A DNA stretch of 64,000 bases from Streptomyces sp. NRRL S-37 (GCF_000721605.1 NZ_JOIZ01000007.1:1-64000), one strand, 5' to 3'. Positions 34,699 through 43,985 are shown, counted from the first letter of the stretch. The notes: generated by a model not told the origin, from the letters alone. Numbers and translations: made by a program.

Positions 34699-37600
34699 AT
34701 GCAGATGCTGGTCACGGTCGTACGGGAGGGCGGTGAGCCGCAGGACGTCGTCGTCACCACGGACGACACCGCCACGGCGGGCGACGTCGCGGAGGCACTG
34801 GCGACCGCTCTCGGCGGGCCCGGCCGCCCGGCGAGTGTGTCCGGCAACGTGATTCCCCTGTCCGGCACGTCACAGGCGCTCCCGTACGGCCATGGTGCGG
34901 TGACCGCCGGCGCACCGCTTCTGTGGGCCGACGGCGAGCGCTGCGATCCCTCCGCGCCGGCCACGGCCGTCCTCCAGGACGGCATGAGGGTCTCGGTCGA
35001 CGCCTCGGTGGGCCCGCTGCTGCGCAAGGGCGAGCCGGTCGGACCGTACGAACTGAGGGTGGCCGGCGGGCCCGCTTCCGGACGCGTGGTCCGGCTGGGG
35101 ATCGGAGCGGCCACGGTCGGTGCCGCCCCCACGTGTTCGCTGCCCCTGACGGACACGTCGCTGCCGGCGGTCGCCCTCAGGATCACCATCGACATGAAGG
35201 GTGACATCACGCTCGTCCCCGAGGGCGGCGCCGAAGTCCTGCTCGACGACGAAGCGGTGACGGCAGGCGCTGCGTGGCCGCTCGGCGGCGTCGTCCGGGT
35301 CGGTGACTCACTGCTCGTACTCGACCGCGTGACCGAGCCGGACGCCCACCTGTCCCCGATGAGCGAGGGCGGACTCGCCTACAACCGGCCGCCCCGCCTG
35401 TCCCCGCTGCGACCCCGGCGGCGGCTGGTGGTGCCGGTACCGCCCACCAAGGGGGACCGGGCGCGCTTCCAGTTCATCATGGCGTTCATGCCCATGCTGT
35501 TCGGCATCGGCATGTACTTCCTCACCAAGCAGATCTACATGCTGCTCTTCTGCCTGATGAGCCCGCTGATGATGATCGCCCAGTGGATCAGCGAGAACCG
35601 GGAGGGCAAGAAGCAGCACAAGACCTCCGTCAAGCAGTACAAGAAGGATCTCGCCGCTCACGAGGCGGAACTCGCCGCCCTCGGAAAAGAGGAGCAGCGG
35701 GCCCGCCGCGTGGACAGCCCCGATCCGGCCGAAGTCCTGCTGTTCGCCACGGGACCGCGCCGCCGGCTGTGGGAACGCCGGCTCACCGACCCGGACGCCC
35801 TGCGGCTGAGGGTCGGCTCCGGCAGCCTTCCGTCCGACGTCGAACTCGTCCTGGGGCGCGGCGGCTCCCTGTACGACGAGGAGCGCCCCGAGCCCCCCGT
35901 CCTCCCGGACGTTCCCGTCACCCTCCCCTTCACCGAGCTCGGGGTCGTCGGCATCGCCGGGGACCGGGCCCGTGCGCTGGCCACCGCCCGCTGGCTCGGC
36001 GTCCAGGCGGCGGTGCTGCACAGCCCCCGGGACCTCTCCCTCGTGACGCTCACGTCCACCCCGAACGCCGGCGCCGACTGGCACTGGGCGCACTGGCTGC
36101 CCCACACCAGCCCCGACCAGGGGCAGGACTGCGTCGCCCTGGTCGGCTTCGACTCCGAGGGGATCACCCGCCGCGTCAACGAACTCCTCAACGAGCTCGC
36201 CCGGCGCAAGGCGGCCCGTGAGCAGAACAACATGACGGGCCAGCTGTACCCGGACCCCAGCGTCCTGCTGATCCTCGACGGGGCCCGCCTGCTGCGCCGC
36301 GTGCCCGGCGTGCCGCAACTGCTCGCCGAAGGCCCCCAGTACGGCATCCTCGCCCTGTGCGTCGACGAGGACGAGCGCCTGCTGCCGGAGGAGTGCAAGG
36401 CCGTCGTCGCCTGGTCCCCCGACGCCGCCCACCATGTCCGGGTACGCGGCCACGGACTGGAGGCCGCGGGGGACGTCCTGGCCGACCAGGTCACGCCGGA
36501 GTGGTGCGAGCTGCTCGCCCGCTCCCTCGCCCCCGTCCGGGACGTCAGCCGGGACGACGCGGGCAGTGCCCTGCCGACGTCGGCGAGGCTGCTGACCCTG
36601 CTGGGCATGCCGGACCCGACCGGGGTGGACGTCGAACGGATCTGGCGGGCGGGCGGTTCCACCACGGCGGCCCCCGTCGGCATCGCCGCGGACGGACCCT
36701 TCGTCCTGGACATCCGGCGGGACGGACCGCACGCGCTGGTCGCGGGAACCACGGGTGCCGGTAAGTCGGAGCTCCTGCAGACCATCATCACCTCGCTGGC
36801 CGTCGCCAACCGCCCCGACGCCCTCAACTACGTGCTCATCGACTACAAGGGCGGCAGCGCGTTCATGGACTGTGCCCGGCTGCCGCACACGGTCGGCATG
36901 GTCAGCGACCTCGACGCCCACCTCACCGAGCGTGCCCTCGCCTCCCTCGCCGCCGAACTGCACCGCCGGGAGAAGATCCTCTTCGACGCCGCCGCCAAGG
37001 ACATCGAGGACTACAACGACACCCGCAAGCTCCGCCCCGAGCTGGAGCCAATGCCCCGACTGGTCCTGGTGATCGACGAGTTCGCCTCGCTGGTCGCCGA
37101 ACTCCCCGACTTCATCGCGGGCCTGGTCGACATCGCCCGCCGCGGCCGCTCGCTCGGCGTGCACCTGGTCCTGGCCACGCAGCGGCCCGCCGGTGTCGTC
37201 AGCGCGGACATCCGTGCCAACACCAACCTGCGGATCGCGCTGCGGGTGACGGACGCCTCCGAGTCCATCGACGTCATCGAGGCCCCGGACTCGGGCGCCA
37301 TCGCCAAGTCCACGCCGGGCCGCATGTACGTGCGCTCCGGTGCGCAGTCCCTGGTCGGGGTGCAGTCGGCCCGCATCGGTGGGCGACGCCCCGCCACGGG
37401 TGGGACGGGCCCGAAGGCGACGCTGCTGCCGCTGCCCTGGAACGCGTACGGCCGCCCGCTGCCCAAGCGGGCCGAGGCCGAGGACGACGGCACCATGGTC
37501 ACCGACCTCGCCGTCCTCGTCGACGCGGTGCGGGACGGTGCCGCGCGCATGGGCTTCGGCGAACAGCGCAGCCCTTGGCTGCCGCCCCTGTCCGAGCAGG

Positions 37601-39177
37601 TCACCCTGGACGAACTCACCGCGTACGGCGAGGAACCCGCCACGAGCGAGGCAACGGACGTGGCCCCGATCCCGTACGGCCTGATCGACCTGCCGGCCAA
37701 GCAGTCCCGTACGCCGCTGTCGCTGGACCTGGTGCACGGCGAGCACACCATGCTGCTCGGCGGTGCCCGCTCCGGCCGCTCGACCGCCCTGCGGACGCTG
37801 GCCGGCTCGCTGGCCCGCACCACCTCCCCGCACGACGTGCACCTGTACGGCATCGACTGCGGCTCGAACGCGCTGCTGCCGCTGATGCGGCTGCCGCACG
37901 TGGGTGCCGTGGTGACGCGTGACGAGCCGGACCGCGTCCGGCGCCTCATCGAGCGCCTGCTGGCGGAGATCGCCCGGCGGCAGCAACTGCTCGCCATGGA
38001 AGGCGCGTCCAGCGCCGCCGAACAGCGGGCGACCGCCGCCCCCGAGGACCGCCTCCCCTGGATGGTGCTCCTGCTGGACGGCTGGGAGGGCTTCGCCTCC
38101 ACCTTCGAGAGCTACAACTACGGCCAGCTGATCGAGGCGGCCCAGCGCATCTTCCGTGAGGGTTCCGCGGTGGGCCTCAAGGTCGTCATGACCGCCGACC
38201 GCAGCGGCCTGAGCGGCCATGTCTCGTCCGCCTTCGCCGACCGCCTGGTGCTGCGCTTCGCCGACCCGAACGACTACTCCACGGCAGGGCTGCAGGCTCG
38301 TGAGGTCCCGAAGAACATGCCCCCGGGACGGGCGTTGCGCATCACCGACACGGGCGTCGACGAGACCCAGATCGGCCTGCTCACGGACGACCCCGCCGGC
38401 CAGGCGCAGGTGCGGGCGTTGCGTGAGATCGCGGAGGAGTCGGCAGCCCGCCACGGCCGGATCCCGGCCGGCCGCCGCCCCATGCGGGTGGACGCGCTGC
38501 CGTCCCGCATCACGGTGTCCGAGGCGCTCGCCCTCGATCCGGACTTCGCCCCGCCGTCCCCGCTCTGGGCGCTGATCGGCGTCGGCGGCGACGAACTCCA
38601 GCCCGTCGGTGTCGACCTGGAGGAGAACGGCCCGGGCTTCGTCATCGCGGGCCCGCCGAAGTCCGGCCGCTCCACACTCCTGGTGGCCGCCACGGAGACA
38701 CTGCTGCGCTCCGGCACACCGGTGGTCCTGGTCGCCCCACGCCGCTCGCCGCTGCGCGAGCTGGAAGGCAGGGACGGCGTCCTGGGCCTGCTGAACGCGG
38801 ACAGCAGGGAGGACGACCTGGACGAGCTGGTGGACAAGGCGTCCGGCGGCTCCTACGTCGTGGTCGTCGACGACGCGGAACTCCTCTACGACACCCGTCT
38901 CGACGAGGCCCTGGAAACGGTCGTCCGCAAGGGCGCCGACGGCGGTATCGGCCTCATCGCGGCCGGCTCCACCGACAGCCTCTCGGGCCAGTACCGCGGC
39001 TTCGCGGTAGAGGCCCGCAAGTCCCGCAACGGCCTGCTCCTGACACCCCAGAGCCCATCGGAGGGCGAACTCTTCGGCATCCGCCTCCCCTCCAACAGCG
39101 GCGGCGGCCCAGCGGGAAGCGGCCTGTTCGTGACCGGAGGGTCGTTCATGCCGGTTCAGGCGGTGATGAACGGCTGA
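34699..39177 (+). CDS. eccC: Type VII secretion ATPase EccC (EssC-like single-chain, FHA-like N-terminus)
   Basis: The 1492-aa protein is a full-length FtsK/SpoIIIE-type secretion motor. Residues 115-210 form an FHA-like beta-sandwich (ELRVAGGPASGRVVRLGIG) that lacks the usual GR and SRxH phosphopeptide residues. Two helices follow (257-297). ATPase 1 has Walker A GTTGAGKS (683-690) and Walker B LVLVIDEFA (Asp793-Glu794) and looks active; the second and third have GGARSGRST and GPPKSGRST, with Arg replacing the Walker lysine, so they are substrate-binding or regulatory. This is the EssC layout. It drives export of WXG proteins such as those encoded downstream. ATG is preceded by GGGGAGGA. Confidence 0.93.
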   Translation: MQMLVTVVREGGEPQDVVVTTDDTATAGDVAEALATALGGPGRPASVSGNVIPLSGTSQALPYGHGAVTAGAPLLWADGERCDPSAPATAVLQDGMRVSVDASVGPLLRKGEPVGPYELRVAGGPASGRVVRLGIGAATVGAAPTCSLPLTDTSLPAVALRITIDMKGDITLVPEGGAEVLLDDEAVTAGAAWPLGGVVRVGDSLLVLDRVTEPDAHLSPMSEGGLAYNRPPRLSPLRPRRRLVVPVPPTKGDRARFQFIMAFMPMLFGIGMYFLTKQIYMLLFCLMSPLMMIAQWISENREGKKQHKTSVKQYKKDLAAHEAELAALGKEEQRARRVDSPDPAEVLLFATGPRRRLWERRLTDPDALRLRVGSGSLPSDVELVLGRGGSLYDEERPEPPVLPDVPVTLPFTELGVVGIAGDRARALATARWLGVQAAVLHSPRDLSLVTLTSTPNAGADWHWAHWLPHTSPDQGQDCVALVGFDSEGITRRVNELLNELARRKAAREQNNMTGQLYPDPSVLLILDGARLLRRVPGVPQLLAEGPQYGILALCVDEDERLLPEECKAVVAWSPDAAHHVRVRGHGLEAAGDVLADQVTPEWCELLARSLAPVRDVSRDDAGSALPTSARLLTLLGMPDPTGVDVERIWRAGGSTTAAPVGIAADGPFVLDIRRDGPHALVAGTTGAGKSELLQTIITSLAVANRPDALNYVLIDYKGGSAFMDCARLPHTVGMVSDLDAHLTERALASLAAELHRREKILFDAAAKDIEDYNDTRKLRPELEPMPRLVLVIDEFASLVAELPDFIAGLVDIARRGRSLGVHLVLATQRPAGVVSADIRANTNLRIALRVTDASESIDVIEAPDSGAIAKSTPGRMYVRSGAQSLVGVQSARIGGRRPATGGTGPKATLLPLPWNAYGRPLPKRAEAEDDGTMVTDLAVLVDAVRDGAARMGFGEQRSPWLPPLSEQVTLDELTAYGEEPATSEATDVAPIPYGLIDLPAKQSRTPLSLDLVHGEHTMLLGGARSGRSTALRTLAGSLARTTSPHDVHLYGIDCGSNALLPLMRLPHVGAVVTRDEPDRVRRLIERLLAEIARRQQLLAMEGASSAAEQRATAAPEDRLPWMVLLLDGWEGFASTFESYNYGQLIEAAQRIFREGSAVGLKVVMTADRSGLSGHVSSAFADRLVLRFADPNDYSTAGLQAREVPKNMPPGRALRITDTGVDETQIGLLTDDPAGQAQVRALREIAEESAARHGRIPAGRRPMRVDALPSRITVSEALALDPDFAPPSPLWALIGVGGDELQPVGVDLEENGPGFVIAGPPKSGRSTLLVAATETLLRSGTPVVLVAPRRSPLRELEGRDGVLGLLNADSREDDLDELVDKASGGSYVVVVDDAELLYDTRLDEALETVVRKGADGGIGLIAAGSTDSLSGQYRGFAVEARKSRNGLLLTPQSPSEGELFGIRLPSNSGGGPAGSGLFVTGGSFMPVQAVMNG

Positions 39178-39193
39178 GGGTTCATACGAGGGA

Positions 39194-39230
39194 GCTGGGG
39201 GCCCCAGCCGGTGTGGCTGGGGCCCCCAGC
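39194..39230. terminator. Terminator behind eccC
   Basis: A perfect 16-bp stem (39194-39209 with 39215-39230), loop GGTGT, followed by GTTTGTT, lies 16 bases after the eccC stop. It also serves the convergent gene whose stop is at 39249. Confidence 0.9.
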
Positions 39231-39248
39231 GTTTGTTCGGTGACGTGG

Positions 39249-39869
39249 CTAAGGCTTGGTGAGGCGGACGGCCGTGGAGCCGGGATTCCGGCCATCACTT
39301 GAGCCATGAAGGGGATGATCGGGCCAGGGGGTGCGCAGAATCCAGCGGCGACGGACCACGACTGCGAGGGTCAAGCCGAAGGTGAACAGGGCCAGGGCGG
39401 AGGTGCCGTACGCCGGCAGGTTGAGGGGAGGGGAGATCACCCAACTGCGTGAAAGGACACGGGACGGGTCTTCAGGGTCATACGTGACCAGCAGTGCATC
39501 GTCGGCATGGAGATCGGGGAGCATTCCGGCGTACTCGGAGAGCTTGACCTCCTTCCCGGAGTTCTCGCCCTGGATGTACCTCACTTTCACGTACTTGGGC
39601 TTGCTGTCCGATCCGGTTACCGTCGCCGGGACGGTGACTCCGTTGGCACGCAGGTCGTGCACGAGGGAGCGTGCCGGAATCCAGAAGAAGAGCGCCATCC
39701 CGAGGCACAGCAGGAACATGCCGAGAGCAACGGCGATGAGCCGTCGCTGAGGAGGCTCCGGACGCGGCTTGTCCTCGGCGACTCCGGCGGCATACCGCTG
39801 TGCCGCGGCGACACGCTGCGGCAACCGGTACTGGTCGTTGCGGCGTCTGGGTCTCTTCTTCCTAGCCAT
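39249..39869 (-). CDS. DUF3592-like two-helix membrane protein
   Basis: The 206-aa protein has a basic N-terminal tail, a helix (LIAVALGMFLLCLGMALFFW, about residues 45-64), an extracytoplasmic domain containing VPATVTGSDSKPKYVKVRYI and LLVTYDPEDPSRV, and a second helix (ALALFTFGLTLAVVV). That order, with a small beta domain ending in a YDPxxP motif, is the DUF3592 pattern. The ATG at 39869 has GGAG five bases upstream. It follows the large gene at 39882-41342 by 12 bases and is probably cotranscribed, placing it in the type VII locus. Function unknown. Confidence 0.7.
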   Translation of the reverse strand: MARKKRPRRRNDQYRLPQRVAAAQRYAAGVAEDKPRPEPPQRRLIAVALGMFLLCLGMALFFWIPARSLVHDLRANGVTVPATVTGSDSKPKYVKVRYIQGENSGKEVKLSEYAGMLPDLHADDALLVTYDPEDPSRVLSRSWVISPPLNLPAYGTSALALFTFGLTLAVVVRRRWILRTPWPDHPLHGSSDGRNPGSTAVRLTKP

Positions 39870-39881
39870 CACTGCTCCGCC

Positions 39882-41342
39882 TCATGAGAACCACCCGCTC
39901 ACCGTCTTCTTGAGGCCGGACGCGGTGTCACCGATCGCTTCGCCCGCGTCCTTCACCGCGCCTGTGACCGCATTGACGGCTCTTCTTCCGGTCTCTTCCT
40001 TGAGCGCGTACGAGATTCCGTAACCGACACCGAAACCCAGCACGACTCCGCCTGCGATGCCCCACCCGACGGGACCCCCCGCCGCTGCCACCACCGCCAT
40101 CGTCCCCCAGGTCATACCTGTGCCCGCAGCCATCCCCCCGACGTTGGCCGCGACGGCGACGTCCTTCTCCTCGCCGTGACCGATGTCCCATCCGATGGCG
40201 CCGAGGGTGAGAACCGTGCCCACCAGCGGCAGCTTGCCCCCTGTGTGGAGTGCACGTCCGAAGAGCGTTGCCGAGCTGGGTGCTCTGAGGCCAGGAACCT
40301 TGCCGATCAGCCAGCTGCCACCGTCCGCGACGGAAGCCTCCAGCAAGCGGGAGAAGGATCCCATGCCGTACTTGGCGAGGATGCGTTCCGCCTCTCGAGC
40401 GGACTGCCTGGCGTTCCTGGCCGCTCGCCGGGTGTCCTTCTTGAACTTCCTCCGGTCTTCCGGCGACATGCTGTTGATGCGCTGCTGGTACAGCCGGCTC
40501 GCTTCGTCGGAGAACTTCTGCGACCGTTCCCAGAAGTGCCCGGCGTACTTCGCCTGCATGCCCATGACGGAGGCCAGCAGCCCGGCCGTGTCGGACCACG
40601 TGTCCGCGGGATCGCCGAGCTTCTTCACAGCAGCCTGCGTGTGCCGCCACGCGATGGCCCAGAGGTCGGGATCGTCCCCCTGCATGAGTGCCCTGTTGAA
40701 CACGGCGGTCGGCTCGTCCTCGCCGATGTCGCCGTGGAACAGGGCGACCGCCTTGGCGAAGCCCGGGGCAGGAGTGTCGGCGTTGACTGCCGTGGTGAAG
40801 GCGGAGCCGAACACTTTCGCGTCGTTCTCCGCCGTCGGTGTCCTGGTCGCGGCGACGGTCACCGGCAGGAATTTCAGCAAGGCGGGATCGAGCGCGGCGT
40901 AGAACGCCGAGGTGAAGTCAGGGTCCCCCTGGCGCGCGGCCAACTCCTGTGCGATCCGGTGGAATTCCGCACCGGCCGCGCCAGGTCCGAGGCCGGCGGC
41001 TTCGTCGGTCTCCCCGGCGAGTCTCTCCCCCTTCTCCCTCGCCGCGCCGATGGTCAGGACCGGCTCACGCAACCGGACCATGGCCCCGCCCTTGTGCTTC
41101 CCGGGATCCGTCTCCATCGCCGCTGCCAGAGCCTGCCTCCGGCGCAGCATGGGGAGTTCGTCGTCGACCCAGCGGGCGATCTTCCCGATCTCCGTCAGAT
41201 GGGCCGTGTCCAGGCCGAACCTGTGAAACCTGGCGAGGTAAGAGGTTTTCGCACCGTGCAGCGCCTTGCTGCCGGATTCCAGGTTCTTGATGGTCCTCAG
41301 TAGATTGTCCGGATTGATTCCGGAGAAATTCGGATCGACCAC
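39882..41342 (-). CDS. Candidate type VII secretion substrate, helical N-terminus and glycine-rich hydrophobic C-terminus
   Basis: The 486-aa protein is not a family I can name. Residues 1-80 are helical with a W-V-D-D-x-L-P-x-LRRR motif (KIARWVDDELPMLRRRQAL) shared with the proteins at 47024-48280 and 53830-55005. The middle is all-helical and basic (KKDTRRAARNARQSAREAE). From about residue 385 a Gly/Ala/Val-rich stretch (GMTWGTMAVVAAAGGPVGW, then GGVVLGFGVGYGISYAL) resembles a membrane-inserting or glycine-zipper region. The tail TGAVKDAGEAIGDTASGLKK also resembles that of the two relatives. GTG start with AGGAA upstream. It is transcribed toward eccC in an island with WXG proteins. Confidence 0.7.
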   Translation of the reverse strand: MVDPNFSGINPDNLLRTIKNLESGSKALHGAKTSYLARFHRFGLDTAHLTEIGKIARWVDDELPMLRRRQALAAAMETDPGKHKGGAMVRLREPVLTIGAAREKGERLAGETDEAAGLGPGAAGAEFHRIAQELAARQGDPDFTSAFYAALDPALLKFLPVTVAATRTPTAENDAKVFGSAFTTAVNADTPAPGFAKAVALFHGDIGEDEPTAVFNRALMQGDDPDLWAIAWRHTQAAVKKLGDPADTWSDTAGLLASVMGMQAKYAGHFWERSQKFSDEASRLYQQRINSMSPEDRRKFKKDTRRAARNARQSAREAERILAKYGMGSFSRLLEASVADGGSWLIGKVPGLRAPSSATLFGRALHTGGKLPLVGTVLTLGAIGWDIGHGEEKDVAVAANVGGMAAGTGMTWGTMAVVAAAGGPVGWGIAGGVVLGFGVGYGISYALKEETGRRAVNAVTGAVKDAGEAIGDTASGLKKTVSGWFS

Positions 41343-41352
41343 CGGAGAATTC

Positions 41353-41622
41353 CTATTCCGCGCCCGTGGCGAGTCGGGGATCGATCAGTACGCTCAGGGC
41401 CCCCGAGCCTCTCAACGCCCCCTCGACCTCGCCGGAGGGGAGGACGACCCAGGGCTGTCGCTCTCCCATCGCCTCGACCAGCAGGGATACCGACGTGAAC
41501 GCGAGTGCGACGAGCCGCTCCCGGCCATCGGCACCGGCGACCGGTACGAGAGTCACCTCGAACGCGCCGTCGTCGGGAGGGGGGTCACTCATCGTGGGCA
41601 GGACAAGGTATTCGGAGGCCAT
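41353..41622 (-). CDS. SAV_915/SseB-like small protein
   Basis: The 89-aa protein has strands FEVTLVPVAG, LVALAFTSVSLLVEAMGERQ and PWVVLPSGEVEGALRGSG and ends LIDPRL. This strand-helix pattern with F-T-S and a terminal DP is that of the actinobacterial SAV_915 proteins, related to SseB. Function is unknown. It stops 10 bases before the large gene at 39882-41342 and is probably its operon leader; members often occur in type VII loci. Confidence 0.65.
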   Translation of the reverse strand: MASEYLVLPTMSDPPPDDGAFEVTLVPVAGADGRERLVALAFTSVSLLVEAMGERQPWVVLPSGEVEGALRGSGALSVLIDPRLATGAE

Positions 41623-41694
41623 TGGCTTAGATTATGAGGCGCTGAGAGAAGGGGCAATTCCGAGCGCGATATGAAAGCCTGAAGGTAATACTTA

Positions 41695-41997
41695 ATGGCG
41701 GAATTCGAATCCACCGTTCCCAATCCCAGGAAGGCAGACCTGCGGAAGCTGCGCGGTGACCTGGCCAAGGAGGTGGAGAACCTCAAGAGGGCCCTCAAGG
41801 GGCCGGCCGAGGACATCGGAGGCGACAAGGTCTGGGTGGGGAAGAACGCCCGGGCCTGGCACCGAGAGCTGGAAGGGCGTCACCGGAGGCTGGGCGAACA
41901 GGTGGGCAGGTTGCTGCCGGTCATCGACGCGGCCATCCGGGACGAGCCCGAGAAGGTGCCGGCGGCGCAGGCCCGCTCGTACGGATCGAGCGCCTGA
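41695..41997 (+). CDS. WXG100-like small helical protein
   Basis: The 100-aa product is almost entirely helical: KADLRKLRGDLAKEVENLKRAL, then a turn KVWVGKNARAWHRELEGRH, then HRRLGEQVGRLLPVIDAAI. The turn contains W-V-G at residues about 48-50, the WXG position, so it has the helix-turn-helix hairpin expected of an ESX substrate. The C-terminus lacks an obvious YxxxD/E. It is convergent with the WXG gene at 42085-42345, sharing the terminator at 42006-42050. Confidence 0.7.
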   Translation: MAEFESTVPNPRKADLRKLRGDLAKEVENLKRALKGPAEDIGGDKVWVGKNARAWHRELEGRHRRLGEQVGRLLPVIDAAIRDEPEKVPAAQARSYGSSA

Positions 41998-42005
41998 GAC
42001 GCCGC

Positions 42006-42050
42006 CGGGGCGCCGGGATCGCCCCTGAGGGGTGTGATCCCGGCGCCCCG
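42006..42050. terminator. Bidirectional terminator between two convergent WXG genes
   Basis: A perfect 15-bp stem (42006-42020 with 42036-42050) surrounds a 15-base loop that carries its own CCCCTGAGGGG hairpin. It begins nine bases after the stop of the plus-strand gene and 35 bases after the stop of the minus-strand gene. Confidence 0.85.
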
Positions 42051-42084
42051 AGCGGCTGTGCACTCCGTGTGATCCGCCCTGGAA

Positions 42085-42345
42085 TCAGGTGGCGCGCTCG
42101 ATGTTGTCGGCGCTGGTGTTCGCGGACTTGCTGGCGTCGTTCAGCGTGTCGACCCACTTGTCGAACGTCGGCTTCACATCGCGCCAGTCGTCCCGGAACC
42201 GGTCGGCCTTCGGGCCCTTCCAGTAGCTGGTGCTGTCTGCCGTGGCCGTCTGAAGGTCCTTGATCAGGAGCTGAAGGTCATGAGCCTTGCGAGCGTAGAG
42301 CTTCGACAACTCCCGGAGCCGTGCGAGATCTGCACCGCGATCCAT
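42085..42345 (-). CDS. WXG100-family (ESX) protein
   Basis: The 86-aa protein is a classic ESX hairpin: helix ADLARLRELSKLYARKAHDL, then TSYWKGPKADRFRDDW with the W-K-G turn, then VDTLNDASKSANTSADNIER. Length and motif match the WXG100 family exported as dimers by EccC. GGGAGG lies seven bases before the ATG at 42345. It is divergent from a second WXG100 gene at 42560, with a 214-base shared regulatory region (42346-42559) in which I see no clear promoter hexamers. Confidence 0.88.
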   Translation of the reverse strand: MDRGADLARLRELSKLYARKAHDLQLLIKDLQTATADSTSYWKGPKADRFRDDWRDVKPTFDKWVDTLNDASKSANTSADNIERAT

Positions 42346-42559
42346 GGTGATCCTCCCCGTGTCATCAGGAACAAGCGGACTATCCGTTTGCAACAGTGGA
42401 CGCTATCGCACCACGATCAGTTCCTGCCCGGCACACAGGGGTTGGGGCCATACCGTGAACGACGCGTGTTCGCCCGGCACGGACCGACGGGTGAGGGTCG
42501 AACGGGGCTCCAGGAGATGCGACCGTATCCTGACCGTCGAGACAGAGGGGGAGGCTGCC

Positions 42560-42820
42560 ATGGCAAATCCTGACATTCAGGAACTCAACCAGCGGGCTGG
42601 TCAGCTGCGTTCGCTCGCCGACCACATCGACTCGCTCGTCGACACCGCCAAGAACCACAGCACGACCGGCATGAAGTCCTGGGCGGGTCCCAACGCGGAC
42701 GACGTACGGGGCAAGCTCAAGACCTGGCAGACGAAGTGCGGCACCGTCGCCAAGGCCCTGCGCGACGAAGCACAGCGGTGCACGCAGGACGCCAAGGACC
42801 TCCAGGACAATAAGAAGTAA
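42560..42820 (+). CDS. WXG100-family (ESX) protein
   Basis: The 86-aa product has helix IQELNQRAGQLRSLADHID, the turn GMKSWAGPNADDVRGKL with W-A-G, and helix CGTVAKALRDEAQRCTQDAK. It carries two cysteines, unusual for the family (TKCGTV and QRCTQ). GGGGGAGG lies about four to ten bases before the ATG. With the divergent partner it probably forms the secreted ESX dimer of this locus. It converges on a lipoprotein gene 27 bases away. Confidence 0.9.
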   Translation: MANPDIQELNQRAGQLRSLADHIDSLVDTAKNHSTTGMKSWAGPNADDVRGKLKTWQTKCGTVAKALRDEAQRCTQDAKDLQDNKK

Positions 42821-42847
42821 GTAGAGGCAAAGGTGCCGGCCGGCCCG

Positions 42848-43633
42848 CTACGCACTCGTCCGTGTGAGCCGTACCACCTGTTCGGTGAGCTGTGAGACCT
42901 CGAACAGCACCCCTGCGAACTCCACCGGATCGCCGACTCGTACGTTCTCGTACGCCGCGACCGGGATCGCCGCGCAGTTCGCGGCGATCCCGGCCGTTCC
43001 CGTGTCGGTGTCGAGGTACGAGACGGTGAGGGACAGCCCCGTGGGGAAACGCTGGACCCCGCCGTTGCCGACGAGGGACAGTTCCTTCCCCTCGGCCGGG
43101 AAACCGGCCGCGGCGGCGGCCAGGACGTCAGGATTGGTCGTGAAGCACAAAGGAGCGTCCGCGGCCCCGCCGACTGCCTCCATGGACTTGGGCGCCGCGG
43201 AGAGCGAGGCCTTGTCCGCGGCGGCCTTCGGCTCGAGTACGACGCGGTAGGAACAGATCTGCCGGACGGTGTAGGTGTGGCCGGAGACGGTCACCTGCCC
43301 ACCGGGCCCGACCGTCCACTGGCGCTGGCCGGACTTGTACCGGTCACCCTCACGCAGGGTCGCCTTGCGTGTCGTGCCGTCGGCCTCCGCCTCGGCGTAC
43401 TGCACGCCTCCACCGCCCGGCAGCCGGAAGCCGCCACCGCGCAGGACGTGCACCCCGTCCCGCGGTGCCTCGCCGACGCACACCGGCCCCTTGTCCTTGG
43501 CGGCCGCCTGTGTGGTCGCGGGGGCCGCCGTGGGCTCCTCACCGCCCCCGCCGGACGACGCCCCGCAACCGGCCAGCGTGAGCACGGCCAGCGCGGAGCC
43601 TGCGATGCGGTACCTACTCACCGGCCTGTGCAC
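42848..43633 (-). CDS. Secreted lipoprotein of the WXG-calpain operon
   Basis: The 261-aa protein begins with a signal sequence and lipobox (ALAVLTLAGCGASSGGGG), so it should be anchored outside the membrane. The mature part has at least four cysteines (GPVCVG, RQICSYRV, PLCFTTN, AANCAAI) and two beta-rich halves ending in FEVSQLTEQVVRLTRTSA. No family recognised. The GTG at 43631-43633 has AGGAGG at ideal distance and overlaps the preceding gene by 20 bases, so it is coupled to it. Being fourth in the operon with a WXG-like protein and a protease, it may be a surface partner. Confidence 0.75.
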   Translation of the reverse strand: MHRPVSRYRIAGSALAVLTLAGCGASSGGGGEEPTAAPATTQAAAKDKGPVCVGEAPRDGVHVLRGGGFRLPGGGGVQYAEAEADGTTRKATLREGDRYKSGQRQWTVGPGGQVTVSGHTYTVRQICSYRVVLEPKAAADKASLSAAPKSMEAVGGAADAPLCFTTNPDVLAAAAAGFPAEGKELSLVGNGGVQRFPTGLSLTVSYLDTDTGTAGIAANCAAIPVAAYENVRVGDPVEFAGVLFEVSQLTEQVVRLTRTSA

Positions 43634-43985
43634 CGGCTTCCTCCTTTGTCTGTTCAAGGACGCGTTCCAGGACGACGCGGGTCCGGTAGGCGACCTCCGT
43701 CACCCGCCAGACGTCCCCGGTGATCTCCACCACGCTTCCGGGGACCAGCTCGTCGTACTCGGCGATGAGCCGTCCGTCGCGGTTGACCTGGATCCGGCCG
43801 TGCACCGACGGCTGGGCGAAGATTGTTGCCACGATCCGGTGCGTACAGCCCTCATGTTCCACGGTGTACGGAATGTGGTAGCGGAGCACCCAGCGGCCGT
43901 CGAACTCGAACGGGTACTTCACCTGCGGACGGTCGGTCGTCACTCCACTCACCTGCCGGGTGTCGCGGGCGTCGTCACGGGACAT
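43614..43985 (-). CDS. Hypothetical protein of the WXG-calpain operon
   Basis: The 123-aa protein is predicted to be beta-rich: YPFEFDGRWVLRYHIPYTVE, RIVATIFAQPSVHGRIQVN, SVVEITGDVWRVTEVAYRTR. There is no signal peptide or membrane helix. I do not recognise a family. It overlaps the protease gene by 11 bases and the lipoprotein gene by 20, so the four genes are tightly coupled. A cytoplasmic immunity or chaperone role for the protease is possible but not shown. Confidence 0.65.
   Translation of the reverse strand: MSRDDARDTRQVSGVTTDRPQVKYPFEFDGRWVLRYHIPYTVEHEGCTHRIVATIFAQPSVHGRIQVNRDGRLIAEYDELVPGSVVEITGDVWRVTEVAYRTRVVLERVLEQTKEEAGAQAGE

Noticed and set aside
35308..38454. A 1048-codon minus-strand frame inside eccC
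   Set aside because: It mirrors the third-position GC bias of eccC and encodes repetitive Gly/Ala/Arg sequence without motifs. The eccC frame has Walker motifs.
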